IMG/VR virus record: IMGVR_UViG_3300004463_000226
Span: 170,336 to 234,335 of that record
Origin: a virus
Length of the DNA stretch: 64,000 nt
Direction: 5' to 3' (one strand)
Part shown: positions 51,845-60,368 of the stretch, piece after piece
Layout of the letters: each line of letters starts with the position of its first letter
Position numbering within the stretch: position 1 is the stretch's first letter
The notes under the pieces: model-generated
What the model saw: only the letters and a program-made list of their open reading frames with translations
Told to the model about the DNA's origin: nothing
Database searches by the model: none
Program-made: the position numbers and the translations under genes

Positions 51845-52357
51845 TTAACGACGTTTACCGCCACCGCTGCTGATGAAAGATAATGGACCAGAACCGTAAG
51901 AACCATAACCATCGTTATTTTCGTTATTACGATTTTTATTACGCTTGTCCTTGTTACCTTTACCTTTGCCGTACACTGTTACAACACGAGTGTATAGCTC
52001 TTTTGTTTCCTGAATGTTGAAGTCAAGCTCACCTAATAAGCGGATCAATTTTGCATCCTCTTCTGCATCAGAGTGGCAACGAATTTGCTGGATTGCATCA
52101 TGTACAACTTTAATAGAACCATCGAGGATATGCTCCTTAATGATATCCATGTTGAAACGCTGCTTGCAATATTTGCACTCATACTCGCCATGCTCATTAA
52201 CAGGGTAGATTTTCAATTTACCCTTTTCATTTTGGTGGGCGCACTCAACAAGAACTTTCTTTGTTTCTTTCTCCATTTGCTTCTGTGCTTCCTGGATGCG
52301 ATTTAACTTCTCGCGGAATAAAGATTTGTGTTTGTTGTTTTGTTTGTCCTTAGCCAT
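51845..52357 (-). CDS. Zinc-ribbon, glycine-rich protein, 170 aa
   Basis: Helical N-terminus, then a zinc-ribbon-like CAHQ...CKYCKQRF (about residues 38-66), a helical middle and a disordered tail rich in Lys/Asn/Gly (KGKGNKDKRNKNRNNENNDG onward) ending SGGGKRR. Tail composition resembles single-stranded DNA or RNA-binding proteins. ATG after TAGGAGGAAACTAAAA. Confidence 0.75.
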   Translation of the reverse strand: MAKDKQNNKHKSLFREKLNRIQEAQKQMEKETKKVLVECAHQNEKGKLKIYPVNEHGEYECKYCKQRFNMDIIKEHILDGSIKVVHDAIQQIRCHSDAEEDAKLIRLLGELDFNIQETKELYTRVVTVYGKGKGNKDKRNKNRNNENNDGYGSYGSGPLSFISSGGGKRR

Positions 52358-52406
52358 TTTTAGTTTCCTCCTAAAATGTAAAGTATTATTAATTGATTAC
52401 ACTTTG

Positions 52407-52416
52407 ATAATATATA
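52407..52416 (-). promoter_or_regulatory. Early promoter motif TATATATTAT
   Basis: Minus strand, 50 bp before ATG 52357; leader contains AATCAATTAATAAT. Confidence 0.62.
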
Positions 52417-52533
52417 ACTATATTTTTGTTTGGTAATTTATTAAGTTTAATTACCAATCCCTACGGATCATAGAACTTATACGTCCACAACCATTACTAT
52501 TAAGTTTACCACTTAATAAAATAATATTAATTA

Positions 52534-52833
52534 TTAGATAACGTCAGTTACATTATCTCTTAAGAAAGCATTTATACCGTTAAGCAATTGACCCGCAGCA
52601 TCAATATCTAATGTCATTATTCCAGTGCGGAACATAGTGTTATTGTCAGGATTGCTAATGGTATGTAGAACGTGTAATAGGTTTGGTTCATCAGGATGAG
52701 ATACTAAGCTTATAGTTCCTGCCTTATGCGGATGTGGAATCTCAGCATACCATTTAACTCCAATGATCGTTGGTAATTCAGATAACGGTTCCTTCTCATT
52801 AGACTTTACAACTTCTTTGTTTAATTCTTGCAT
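52534..52833 (-). CDS. Hypothetical protein, 99 aa
   Basis: Not recognised. Similar style to the next gene (HPDEPNLLHVLHTI / HLDEPNEMFTMIEK, both with a D-E-P-N element), so the pair may be related. ATG after GGGGAGGAAAACACC. Bases 52358-52533 hold its 3' flank and the promoter of the zinc-ribbon gene, nothing else. Confidence 0.73.
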   Translation of the reverse strand: MQELNKEVVKSNEKEPLSELPTIIGVKWYAEIPHPHKAGTISLVSHPDEPNLLHVLHTISNPDNNTMFRTGIMTLDIDAAGQLLNGINAFLRDNVTDVI

Positions 52834-52891
52834 GGTGTTTTCCTCCCCGAAAATTATATAATGTTAACCAATTATTATTGATTACTCTTTA

Positions 52892-52901
52892 ATAATATAT
52901 A
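52892..52901 (-). promoter_or_regulatory. Early promoter motif TATATATTAT with AATCAATAATAA leader
   Basis: Minus strand, 59 bp before ATG 52833; AATCAATAATAA at 52872-52883. Confidence 0.64.
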
Positions 52902-52934
52902 ACTAAATTTAGGGTTGACTTTTTCACAGTAAAA

Positions 52935-52960
52935 AATCTAGGAGATTGCTCTCCTAGATT
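52935..52960 (-). terminator. Rho-independent terminator
   Basis: Perfect 11-bp stem AATCTAGGAGA / TCTCCTAGATT followed by TTTTACTG on the minus strand; overlaps the end of the 96-aa gene. Confidence 0.85.
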
Positions 52961-53249
52961 ATCCTCTAATATAACGCCTGTCAAGTTTCTCAATATCTTC
53001 ATCAGTTGTTGCAAATGCAATACCCTCTAAATACTCAACAGGCTTTACAACTAAGTACGGTAAACCCGTTACATCTTTCTCAATCATTGTAAACATCTCG
53101 TTAGGTTCATCAAGATGGTCTGCCATTACAAATGGCTCTTCGACAGAGAAAGTACGTGTCCAGGCATTGTTAAACATTAAGCTTAGTACACGATCATCTC
53201 CACCATTTGCGGCAACAATAGCTTTAAATTGGGTAACGTTAAATGTCAT
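52959..53249 (-). CDS. Hypothetical protein, 96 aa
   Basis: Not recognised. Shares the DEPN element and strand layout with the 99-aa protein downstream, suggesting a distant duplication. ATG with AATAAGGAGTGATAAAG, which lies across the end of the small basic gene upstream. Confidence 0.73.
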   Translation of the reverse strand: MTFNVTQFKAIVAANGGDDRVLSLMFNNAWTRTFSVEEPFVMADHLDEPNEMFTMIEKDVTGLPYLVVKPVEYLEGIAFATTDEDIEKLDRRYIRG

Positions 53250-53262
53250 TCTTTATCACTCC

Positions 53263-53427
53263 TTATTTCTTTTTATTCTTACGTTTTCTTTTACCTTTAC
53301 CATGAAATAGCCCGTACTTATCTTTAAGCAAAGCAATCTTTTCCTCTGTAGTGAGTTTAGGCTTTGGCTTAATCTTTGATAATTGACTAGCCACTTTAGA
53401 TAAGGCACTAGGTAATTTTGGCAACAT
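53263..53427 (-). CDS. Small lysine-rich protein, 54 aa
   Basis: Short open frame with a strong site GGAGGGGATCTAA before ATG 53427. Begins MLPKLPSALSKVASQLSKIK and ends GKGKRKRKNKKK, a strongly basic tail. Sits between the Dda-like helicase and the 96-aa gene, co-directional with both. Probably a small nucleic-acid-binding protein; unrecognised. Confidence 0.7.
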   Translation of the reverse strand: MLPKLPSALSKVASQLSKIKPKPKLTTEEKIALLKDKYGLFHGKGKRKRKNKKK

Positions 53428-53468
53428 TTAGATCCCCTCCGTATTACTATTAATATCTTGTTCCCCTA

Positions 53469-54641
53469 TTAAACTGCAATTGATATTCCATGAACTGCAC
53501 GAGTTATTGCAGTATAATCCAATCTCTGCTGATAATCTCTAGAACCCATACGTTCTCTATAATAAAGAACGTTCGGATATTGTGAACCTTGAGATAAATG
53601 TACAGATATAGCATAAGCAAACTGAAACTTATTGGAGAAGTTAAATCTGTTCATACTATTGTCTGTTACAGGTTGGAATAGATACTCAAAGTCCATAGAT
53701 ATTTTTCTGAAAGCTTTATCTTGTAAGAACTCTGGTCTAAAGTCAATGGATACAGATTTACCGTTATAAGTATCTAAGTAGATATCATCAATATAACCGA
53801 TTAGTCCATTAATCAAATAGAGATTATCATCAATAGCCATTTTCCAGTTATTCTGACGACAAACTATCTTATCCCCATAAATAGGAGTTTTTGATTTGAC
53901 TCCTAAGATATTCTGACGGTAATAAGTATTGATATTCTGACGAGTTTCATTCTTACCACAGATAATAATATCAGAACTTTTCATTAGATCGTCATTGATA
54001 TCTTCCTTGTCAATTATAAAGCAAGAATCTCCATACTTACCAATTTCAAGTTTCTTACCTTTGAGAGCTTGTTGGCTTAACCAGATAATAGGATTATTTT
54101 CACTTTGACGCATAATCTGAGTTAGAATAACATCGGGCTTCTGTAGGAAATAAGGGTTACCAAATACTGGTGGTAGCTGATTCAAATCTCCTAATACTAG
54201 TACAGGTAAACCAAAGCTTAGTACATCTTTAGCAATATTAAAATCAACCATAGAACCTTCATCTATTACTAATAACTTAATATTACTAGGTAAATTAGGT
54301 TTCTTCATAAAGCTAAATCTAGTTATAGCACGACCATTCTTTGTCAGTATATTACCTTCATCATCTAATTTAGGTACATGAACAAGGTCATATATTGTAC
54401 TATGAATAGTTTTAGCAAAGTTCCCCTTTAATGCTAATTGCATTGCTGCTTTACCTACATAAGCCATAAATAATACTTCAGAAGGTTTTAATCCAATGTC
54501 CTTTATAAGCTCATATACAATACTGGTTTTACCTGAACCTGCTGGACCTGAAATCTCAAATACTTGTTTCATCTGTGACTTCCACCATTTACCAGCTAAC
54601 TTCCTAGCAGTATCTTGTTGCGGGTTTAATATAAAGTCCAT
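53469..54641 (-). CDS. SF1 DNA helicase, Dda/RecD-like
   Basis: 390 residues with superfamily 1B motifs in order: motif I GPAGSGKTS (32-40), Ia FMAYVGKAA, motif II LLVIDEGSMVD, motif III VLVLGDLNQLPPV, motif V-type FAYAISVHLSQGSQYPNV and motif VI DYTAITRA. It unwinds DNA 5' to 3' and, in T4-like phages, helps restart or initiate replication. It is short, like Dda, without a RecD2 N-terminal extension. ATG after TAGAAAGGAGAGTGATTT. Confidence 0.92.
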   Translation of the reverse strand: MDFILNPQQDTARKLAGKWWKSQMKQVFEISGPAGSGKTSIVYELIKDIGLKPSEVLFMAYVGKAAMQLALKGNFAKTIHSTIYDLVHVPKLDDEGNILTKNGRAITRFSFMKKPNLPSNIKLLVIDEGSMVDFNIAKDVLSFGLPVLVLGDLNQLPPVFGNPYFLQKPDVILTQIMRQSENNPIIWLSQQALKGKKLEIGKYGDSCFIIDKEDINDDLMKSSDIIICGKNETRQNINTYYRQNILGVKSKTPIYGDKIVCRQNNWKMAIDDNLYLINGLIGYIDDIYLDTYNGKSVSIDFRPEFLQDKAFRKISMDFEYLFQPVTDNSMNRFNFSNKFQFAYAISVHLSQGSQYPNVLYYRERMGSRDYQQRLDYTAITRAVHGISIAV

Positions 54642-54680
54642 AAATCACTCTCCTTTCTACGGAGTATTACTAATATGTAT

Positions 54681-54695
54681 AGCACAATTTGTGCT
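54681..54695. promoter_or_regulatory. Operator-like palindrome in divergent promoter region
   Basis: Perfect inverted repeat AGCACAATTTGTGCT (7-bp arms, 1-nt centre) in the 83-base gap between the divergent helicase gene and the 54725-55099 gene, just upstream of an AT-rich TATAAT-like box. A regulator or dimeric protein site is plausible. Confidence 0.4.
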
Positions 54696-54706
54696 ACAAT
54701 ATAATA
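54695..54706 (+). promoter_or_regulatory. Possible variant late promoter TACA-N6-TA
   Basis: TACAATATAATA, one base from AACA-N6-TA, about 30 bp before ATG 54725. Confidence 0.35.
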
Positions 54707-54724
54707 ACTATGATAGGAGTGATA

Positions 54725-55099
54725 ATGATGAGCTTAGTTAAAGGTCTTGAAGACTATGGTATTAAACCATTCGAGTATGCATTTCTAACAGAGGCTACAA
54801 GTAAAGATGCTGAGACATTTAGATTATATCTACCCAAACTTATGCCTATGTTTCCATGTGATACTCCTGTTTTCAATAACTGGCTGTTTAACAACAATGT
54901 ATTTCTTAATGACGATGTTTGTAAACCCAGATCTATATCTACTATAAAGACTCAAAATTTCATAACAGTTCCAAGACATTTGAGTAGGGATTTCTCACCA
55001 AGAGCTGATGGATCAGGAAACCTACCGAAAGATTCAAAATTTATTGTCCAAGTTATGGATGAAAATATTAGAGATATCAGAGTATCTGATATTGTATAG
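54725..55099 (+). CDS. Baseplate-type protein of unknown function, 124 aa
   Basis: Not recognised directly. Two adjacent ATGs (54725, 54728) follow TAGGAG; the second has the better spacing. The gene starts a plus-strand pair with the gp53-like gene 13 bases downstream, which suggests a tail or baseplate component. Mixed alpha/beta with a Pro-rich turn. Confidence 0.7.
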   Translation: MMSLVKGLEDYGIKPFEYAFLTEATSKDAETFRLYLPKLMPMFPCDTPVFNNWLFNNNVFLNDDVCKPRSISTIKTQNFITVPRHLSRDFSPRADGSGNLPKDSKFIVQVMDENIRDIRVSDIV

Positions 55100-55111
55100 G
55101 AGGTAATAATC

Positions 55112-55546
55112 ATGACTATGTTTAACCCGTTTGAAACATCTACTGTAGCTGGTGTAGCTAAGGCAGGTAAAGCATTAGAGCTGTCTCATGCAACCCTACA
55201 TCTAAAATCATCTTTTGTTGATAGTGAAGGTAATAAGGTACTAATTAACTATCATTCTTTACTGGATAAATATAATGATTTTCTTAAGAAAATCATTGTT
55301 CCTATCACTTTCACTGAAGAAGAATATCTGATGTATAGATTCCAGCCAAAGAGATTCTGTTTAGAATATTATAATACAACAGAATTATGGTCTTCTATTC
55401 TAAGAATCAACTTTATGACAAGTTCAGCACAGTTTTCAAACCAAACCATCAACGCATTTACTCAAGATATCTTTGATGTTATTAATGAGATTATGATTCT
55501 TGAAGATGCAAATATTAAAGAGAATAAAATTAAAGCTTTACTATAA
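55112..55546 (+). CDS. Baseplate wedge gp53-like protein, 144 aa
   Basis: The segment EEYLMYRFQPKRFCLEYYNT then TELWSSILRINFM has the arrangement seen in T4 gp53-type baseplate wedge proteins ('Y.pk.lsydlYgt.ELWW.il..N'). ATG after AGGAGGTAATAATC. It ends at a strong convergent terminator. Weakest point: length is below typical gp53 and the match is by eye. Confidence 0.6.
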   Translation: MTMFNPFETSTVAGVAKAGKALELSHATLHLKSSFVDSEGNKVLINYHSLLDKYNDFLKKIIVPITFTEEEYLMYRFQPKRFCLEYYNTTELWSSILRINFMTSSAQFSNQTINAFTQDIFDVINEIMILEDANIKENKIKALL

Positions 55547-55550
55547 AAAA

Positions 55551-55580
55551 AGAATACCCTATCATTCAGATAGGGATTCT
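55551..55580. terminator. Bidirectional terminator
   Basis: Stem AGAATACCCTATC / GATAGGGATTCT (one bulge) with A-rich and T-rich flanks, between convergent genes. Confidence 0.8.
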
Positions 55581-55804
55581 TCTTTTTGACATTCTTTTCT
55601 TCTTTGTTTTCTGAGTTCTCTAGCATCAATTAAACGGAACAATTCATTTTTATTACTATGTATTTCATCAAATATACTTTCATGAGGCATAAATCTTGAG
55701 TTAGATATATGTCGTTCCAGCTCATTTATTTTACAAGTAAGCTCTGTAATTTTTTCATCTATCTCTTTATCAGTTAAATCAATAAATGCTCCATATATCA
55801 ACAT
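55562..55804 (-). CDS. Small coiled-coil-like protein, 80 aa
   Basis: Not recognised. Heptad-like helices (KEIDEKITELTCKINELERH and ARELRKQRRKECQKEE). ATG after AAGGAGGATCGCT. Last gene of the helicase/nuclease operon. Confidence 0.72.
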   Translation of the reverse strand: MLIYGAFIDLTDKEIDEKITELTCKINELERHISNSRFMPHESIFDEIHSNKNELFRLIDARELRKQRRKECQKEESLSE

Positions 55805-55822
55805 AGCGATCCTCCTTAAAAA

Positions 55823-55842
55823 AGAGGGTCAACTGACCCTCT
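55823..55842 (-). terminator. Rho-independent terminator
   Basis: AGAGGGTCA / TGACCCTCT hairpin followed by TTTTTTAAGG on the minus strand, at the end of the helicase gene. Confidence 0.85.
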
Positions 55843-56645
55843 TCGTTCTATTTATTGATGAAGCAAAATCAAATAATGTTTCTGGTTCATCATTTTCATC
55901 CACCATTTGTCGTTCAGTGGCATTCTTCTTACCTCGTTTAGCTCCCAAATCAACTGCATCGAAATCAGAAGCCAAGCTAGTTTCAGATAGAGATGTTTCA
56001 AGATGAACATCATCCAATAGACGAATTCTATTTCCAATTTCAAATGGATGGTTAAAGTAAGTTAAATCATGTGGATCACGATAACGTATCTTGATACGTT
56101 TCATAGTTAAGTAATACTGATTAGAGCCACGTTTCTTCTCAACGTTAATGATACATGCCCAGTCAGCGTTTTCCATAACTTCCCACGCTGAACCTACGTT
56201 AGAACGACCTACAAATCGTCCTACATCTTCTTTATTTGCTTCGAGGGCAGCATCTACTACAGTAGCTGCTCCACGGTTAAGCTGATGAGCTGTTATCACA
56301 GGAACGTCCAGTTCTATAGCTAATGACTTTAATTCATTTGTGACATTTTTCAGCTCTTCTTTTTCATCCTTACCATACTCAGCTGGACGAATACGTTTAA
56401 TGTAATCGAGGATCAGAGTAATTACTTCCCTACCATCATCCTCAATATCCTCAATGATTGTATACAGATCATTTGTATCGATGCTACGGTTAGGATAATA
56501 CTTAATCATAATATCAATTTCATCATCATCGCGAAGTGTCATCTGCCCCTGTTCACGAAGCATCTTAATTACCTGCTTCGGTGTGTAGTTACGAATGTCT
56601 TCAGGGGTAACTGTCATATTAAATAAACGCTCAACAGTTTCTTCT
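55829..56645 (-). CDS. DnaB-like replicative helicase, 3' exon
   Basis: Second exon of the intron-split helicase (with 57638-58509). It carries VITLILDYIKRIRP (Walker B, H2), VPVITAHQLNRGA (H3/H4) and IKIRYRDPHDL, and ends in a charged tail. Joined at the predicted splice (GT before the intron, A after) the reading frame reads TMENTVEETVERLFNM, matching the DnaB helix after the nucleotide site. The spliced protein is about 562 residues. An apparent unspliced start (GTG 56656) is not used. Confidence 0.88.
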
Positions 56646-57637
56646 CGCACATTCACATAGTTCGTTAAACTATGCAGTTCTCTTATGAACTTCCCTAAGT
56701 TTCCCTAGGATACTAGACTATATCTTCCCTTAATAAGGGTCTCTCCATTTCGATTTAAGGGATTCTCACCCACTCACTTGAGCCCTACTCCTAATGTGTT
56801 TTACCACCAAATGGGATAGTCGTTGAACCTTCTTGTATGTGTTAGAATTTATACTTATAGCTTATTTCTGTTCTCAATAACCTTGGTTTTATTTTTGTCT
56901 TTATATATGAGTTTAGTGACTTCTTACTATATTCTTTAGAAGAATATTCTTCTATAATCACACTGACAATATCTTTAGTTTTCAGACCTTTCTCTAATAG
57001 CTCACAAATTCTCTCTATAACTTGATCTGAATATTTTGAATTGGGATTATTTGAACCTTTATATTTCTCTTTGAAGAGTTCGGCACAATTGTTTAGCCCT
57101 GTTTCAACAGCATGACTAACATTATATTGATGAGTAGACCATTCGAGATTTTTGTAATAATTATTTGATTTTCTACCATCTTTATGATTTACAAAAATCT
57201 TTTCTTTTGTTCTACCTGCAACAAAATGCCATGCTACTAATCTATGAACTAGAACTTTTTTATACTTACCGTCATCTCCAATTAGGGTAATATGTTTATA
57301 CCCCTGACTATGGTTAGCTGGTTCAATATTCCTATTCTTTAAAAAACTATAGATTTGTCCGTGATCCGAAATCATATAGCACTCAGTCATTATACCAGGG
57401 TAATAGAGCATACTCCATCTTTCATCTATAATCAAATCCACATATAATGTCATTGATACACCTCCTAAAACATAGTGTACCGATTCTAACACATACAGCT
57501 TGGCTGCGGATTTTCCAATCTTAAACCTTGTTACCATACCTGAATAGTTAGTTCAGCCATTATAATGTCACCATTATAACTTGGTAGTTTAAGCAATAAG
57601 GACTTCCCCGCAATTAAGAGAGAAACGGCAAAATTTC
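56646..57637 (-). mobile_element. Group I intron in the DnaB-like helicase gene
   Basis: 992-nt intron. At the 5' splice ACGGU (exon) pairs with GCCGU in the intron with a terminal U-G, giving P1; the 3' exon AGAA pairs with UUUU for P10. Core elements: P at 57606-57615 (AATTGCGGGG), R at 56812-56829 (GGTTCAACGACTATCCCA) and S at 56715-56726 (AAGATATAGTCT); R GACUA pairs with S UAGUC (P7). This is the subgroup IA2 type common in Bacillus phages. It ends in a G before the exon and contains an HNH endonuclease gene in a loop between P and R. Confidence 0.9.
56842..57453 (-). CDS. HNH homing endonuclease (intron-encoded)
   Basis: 203 residues from ATG 57453 with AGGAGG; an upstream extension to 57537 lacks a site. 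NUMOD4-like start (CYMISDHGQIYSFLKNR), then the HNH core HRLVAWHFV...VNHKDGRKSNNYYKNLEWSTH with His, Asn and Asn in the expected places, then a C-terminal NUMOD/HTH-like DNA-binding region (NSKYSDQVIERICELLEKGL). It would cut intronless helicase genes and spread the intron. Confidence 0.9.
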   Translation of the reverse strand: MTLYVDLIIDERWSMLYYPGIMTECYMISDHGQIYSFLKNRNIEPANHSQGYKHITLIGDDGKYKKVLVHRLVAWHFVAGRTKEKIFVNHKDGRKSNNYYKNLEWSTHQYNVSHAVETGLNNCAELFKEKYKGSNNPNSKYSDQVIERICELLEKGLKTKDIVSVIIEEYSSKEYSKKSLNSYIKTKIKPRLLRTEISYKYKF

Positions 57638-58509
57638 ACCGTGTTTTCCATAGTTATGAATAAAATAGTTTTACGTTTACCTACCTTTTTAGTAGGCATG
57701 CCTTTATTATATCTCTTGATATCCTGCGCTGTCTTTAAGAGTATACCCGATTTGAAGCCAGCTGGAAGTCCCATGTATACATATAGGCGCTTAGACATAT
57801 AACCAGGAGCAAGAATTTGATTAAGCATTTTAATCCCTGTTTTCAATATACGGGCAGGGTCTTTAAGAGCATTTACGATGTCTGTCATAGTATCTTCAAA
57901 TGTTTCTTCATCCAATGTAAATGTATCTACATCTTCCATTACATTTGACTTACGAGACTCATTTAAAAATGCTCGGAATAATTCTACAGCTTCTTTATTA
58001 ATCTCCTGGAAGCTTTCATAGTCACCAGAATCTAACTTCTCCATGGTGCTATAGATCTTATCTTTATATCTGAGAAGATAAGCATAAACTAATCGGTCTA
58101 CAATAGCCTTGTTTATGTAGCGAATCTCATCATAGTTTATTCGTTTATACGCTGGGAGATTCTTAATTATCTCCTCATTTTCTTCACTGTTAGAATCAGA
58201 GCGACAGAAGTTAGTGATTATACTTTCATTCTCCATCCCTAATTCTAATCTAGCTTTTAAAGCACGCTGTATAAAATAAAAGCGTGCTTCTAACTTTTCA
58301 TTTCTTTCATAGACAGAATCATCTATAACATCAAACAATTTCTTCATGTTTGTTAATGATTTACGTGTAATCTGTCTAGAGTCCTTGAATAAATACCCTA
58401 TAAGGTTATTCAACATTGTTACATCAAATATTAACTTGATCTTCTTTGGTTCATGTGCACTTGAGATTTTAAATCTCGAACTGTTTCGTCTACTAGCAGT
58501 TACACTCAT
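57638..58509 (-). CDS. DnaB-like replicative helicase, 5' exon
   Basis: First exon, about 290 codons plus 2 bases. N-terminal helical region, then LYVYMGLPAGFKSGILLKTA (Walker A region; the canonical glycine before K is Phe, an unusual change) and ILFITMENTV (H1a), where the intron interrupts. ATG overlaps the stop of the SbcD-like gene (ATGA). The loader-type partner is not seen in this window. It unwinds DNA ahead of the phage polymerase at the fork. Confidence 0.88.
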
Positions 58510-59714
58510 TTACTAACTGCCACCTTCCTAGTTAGAATTTCTTCATGTAAATAGTATCTCATCCTATCTAATGGGATGTTCTTCCCATACTTTATTTTAA
58601 TATATTCAGTCATTTTTTCTTCAGGTTCCATGTTTTTGTCGAATATGAACCAATACTTATCAAGTAACTGATTTACTTTCTCTTCAATCTCTTTCTTTAC
58701 CCTAAGCTTACTATTATTATTGATTTTAAGCTTAACCCTAGAATACTTAGCAAATGTTTCATTAAGCATACTTGTTAATAGTGACGGATTAGGATAATCC
58801 TCTGGAATATTAATCTCAAATCTGAGATAATCAGATGTTAATGCTTCAGCTATCTGAAGTAGATATTCAACTTGCTCCCTCTCGCTCTTATTAAATACAG
58901 TAGATTGATATTCAATTTTAACTGTATCAAAAGTTCTAGCATGAGTATTTATGATAAACTCATCATAGTAATCACCAGTAGATGGTGTATAGTATGTCAT
59001 GATATAGCCTTTATTTTCTTCCTCACCAAACGCCCATCTAGAATAAGATCCAACATATTTAAACCTATCAAATTGCATAGGTTTGTGAATATGACCAAAA
59101 TATATCGGACCTTTTGTTATTGCAAGCAATTCTTCTAGTTTGAATATAGGTGCTTGCGATCTTGTAGTTTCACTCTCTTGATTCGCTGCAACAAATGTAG
59201 CTTTATCAACTACTCCATGACCAAATACCATGTCATATTCATGCTCAAAATATTCCTTATAGAACTCATTCTTATCTTTCATATATTCTTCAGGAATATA
59301 AAGCACATACATATCGTCAAATAACCACTCTGCTTCAACTGTATGAATTACTCTAAAATCACACGATGTGACAGAGTTTAAACCATCAAACATTTCTAAC
59401 TGTTTATTGTCATGTGACTCCGTACCTTTAAGGATACGTAATTTAGCACATTTATCAGCACAAATTTTCATAAGTCTAGTTAGAAATTTTAAAGCGTATT
59501 TAGCGTGATCTGAGTTAGCTGAGATCTTTGTATGGAAAAAGTCACCTGGAATTACAACGAAATCCAGTATCTCTAGCTTCTCAGTATTCTTTAAAAATCC
59601 TTCTTTTAACTCTCTATACCATATCTTAGCATCAAATGCTCCATTATGGATATCTGGTAATAACGCACCAACATATGCAGATTTATTAGGCAAGTATATC
59701 ACCCCAACCTTCAT
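58506..59714 (-). CDS. SbcD/Mre11-like (T4 gp47-like) nuclease
   Basis: 402 residues with calcineurin-like phosphodiesterase motifs in order: GALLPDIHNG, VVIPGDFFHTK, LRILKGTESHDN, MVFGHGVVDKA and IYFGHIHKPMQ. Nuclease partner of the SbcC-like ATPase (8283-10943) in DNA end processing. Start uncertain: ATG 59714 overlaps the previous gene by 29 bases and lacks an obvious site; TTG 59693 with GGGGTG is an alternative. Confidence 0.92.
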   Translation of the reverse strand: MKVGVIYLPNKSAYVGALLPDIHNGAFDAKIWYRELKEGFLKNTEKLEILDFVVIPGDFFHTKISANSDHAKYALKFLTRLMKICADKCAKLRILKGTESHDNKQLEMFDGLNSVTSCDFRVIHTVEAEWLFDDMYVLYIPEEYMKDKNEFYKEYFEHEYDMVFGHGVVDKATFVAANQESETTRSQAPIFKLEELLAITKGPIYFGHIHKPMQFDRFKYVGSYSRWAFGEEENKGYIMTYYTPSTGDYYDEFIINTHARTFDTVKIEYQSTVFNKSEREQVEYLLQIAEALTSDYLRFEINIPEDYPNPSLLTSMLNETFAKYSRVKLKINNNSKLRVKKEIEEKVNQLLDKYWFIFDKNMEPEEKMTEYIKIKYGKNIPLDRMRYYLHEEILTRKVAVSK

Positions 59715-60339
59715 CGATGTTTAAGTTATACCATACATGGAAGAAGTCAACTAACTTCTTAAAAGTTTGAATATATGGTTCTAACTCTTCTCTGGTGATA
59801 AACTTCTCATTATAACCCCCTTCATTTATGATAATTATAGCTGCTTGTTCTACCTTCTTACCATGTTCCTCTAACATGATACAGTATGCTGCTAATTGTA
59901 AAAACATTGTAGCATAAAACTTCTTAGATGTTTTAAAGTCTAAGATAGTGTGTAATCCATCTACTACTCCATAGAAATCAATAGTACCACCAAACTTATC
60001 AGAACTATGTGATTTTTCCATAAACTCAGGTTTAAGTACATGAGTATGTTTCCAGTTAATGAAAGTATTCATGTACGTCATTGCTAGTGTCCGAGTATGG
60101 TGTCTTGCTGGTATAAATACATACATTTTCTCCATAAGATAGGCTTCAATTAGCTTATGAACCATTGTACCTATGATAGAAGATTTCTCTAATATGTCTT
60201 CAATCTTCTGTCTTTTAAATCCCATAATATTAGCCCATTTCTGTAAGAATGGTTTATTAAGAATCTTTAATACAGTTGTTACACTTGGAACCTCCTCTCC
60301 TTCTTTATTGTAATATGTGCTGTGAGCACTATACTTCAT
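59686..60339 (-). CDS. RecB/Cas4-like PD-(D/E)XK exonuclease
   Basis: 217 residues. The core GGTIDFYGVVDG, then TILDFKTSKKFY, then LQLAAYCIML is the PD-(D/E)XK arrangement with motif III Q...Y of RecB-family exonucleases (as in T4-like Dna2/Cas4 proteins and RecB nuclease domains). Processes DNA ends in recombination. ATG 60339 with GGGGGAG is preferred to a 60465 frame whose leader lacks a site. It heads the operon RecB-like, SbcD-like, DnaB-like helicase, 80-aa protein. Confidence 0.88.
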   Translation of the reverse strand: MKYSAHSTYYNKEGEEVPSVTTVLKILNKPFLQKWANIMGFKRQKIEDILEKSSIIGTMVHKLIEAYLMEKMYVFIPARHHTRTLAMTYMNTFINWKHTHVLKPEFMEKSHSSDKFGGTIDFYGVVDGLHTILDFKTSKKFYATMFLQLAAYCIMLEEHGKKVEQAAIIIINEGGYNEKFITREELEPYIQTFKKLVDFFHVWYNLNIDEGWGDILA

Positions 60340-60368
60340 CTTTTCTCCCCCTTTATTTATTCCCATAT

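Noticed and set aside
56646-57637. DnaB-like helicase as two separate genes with independent starts
   Set aside because: The second frame has no ribosome site near its GTG, and the intron core plus exact in-frame join explain the interruption.
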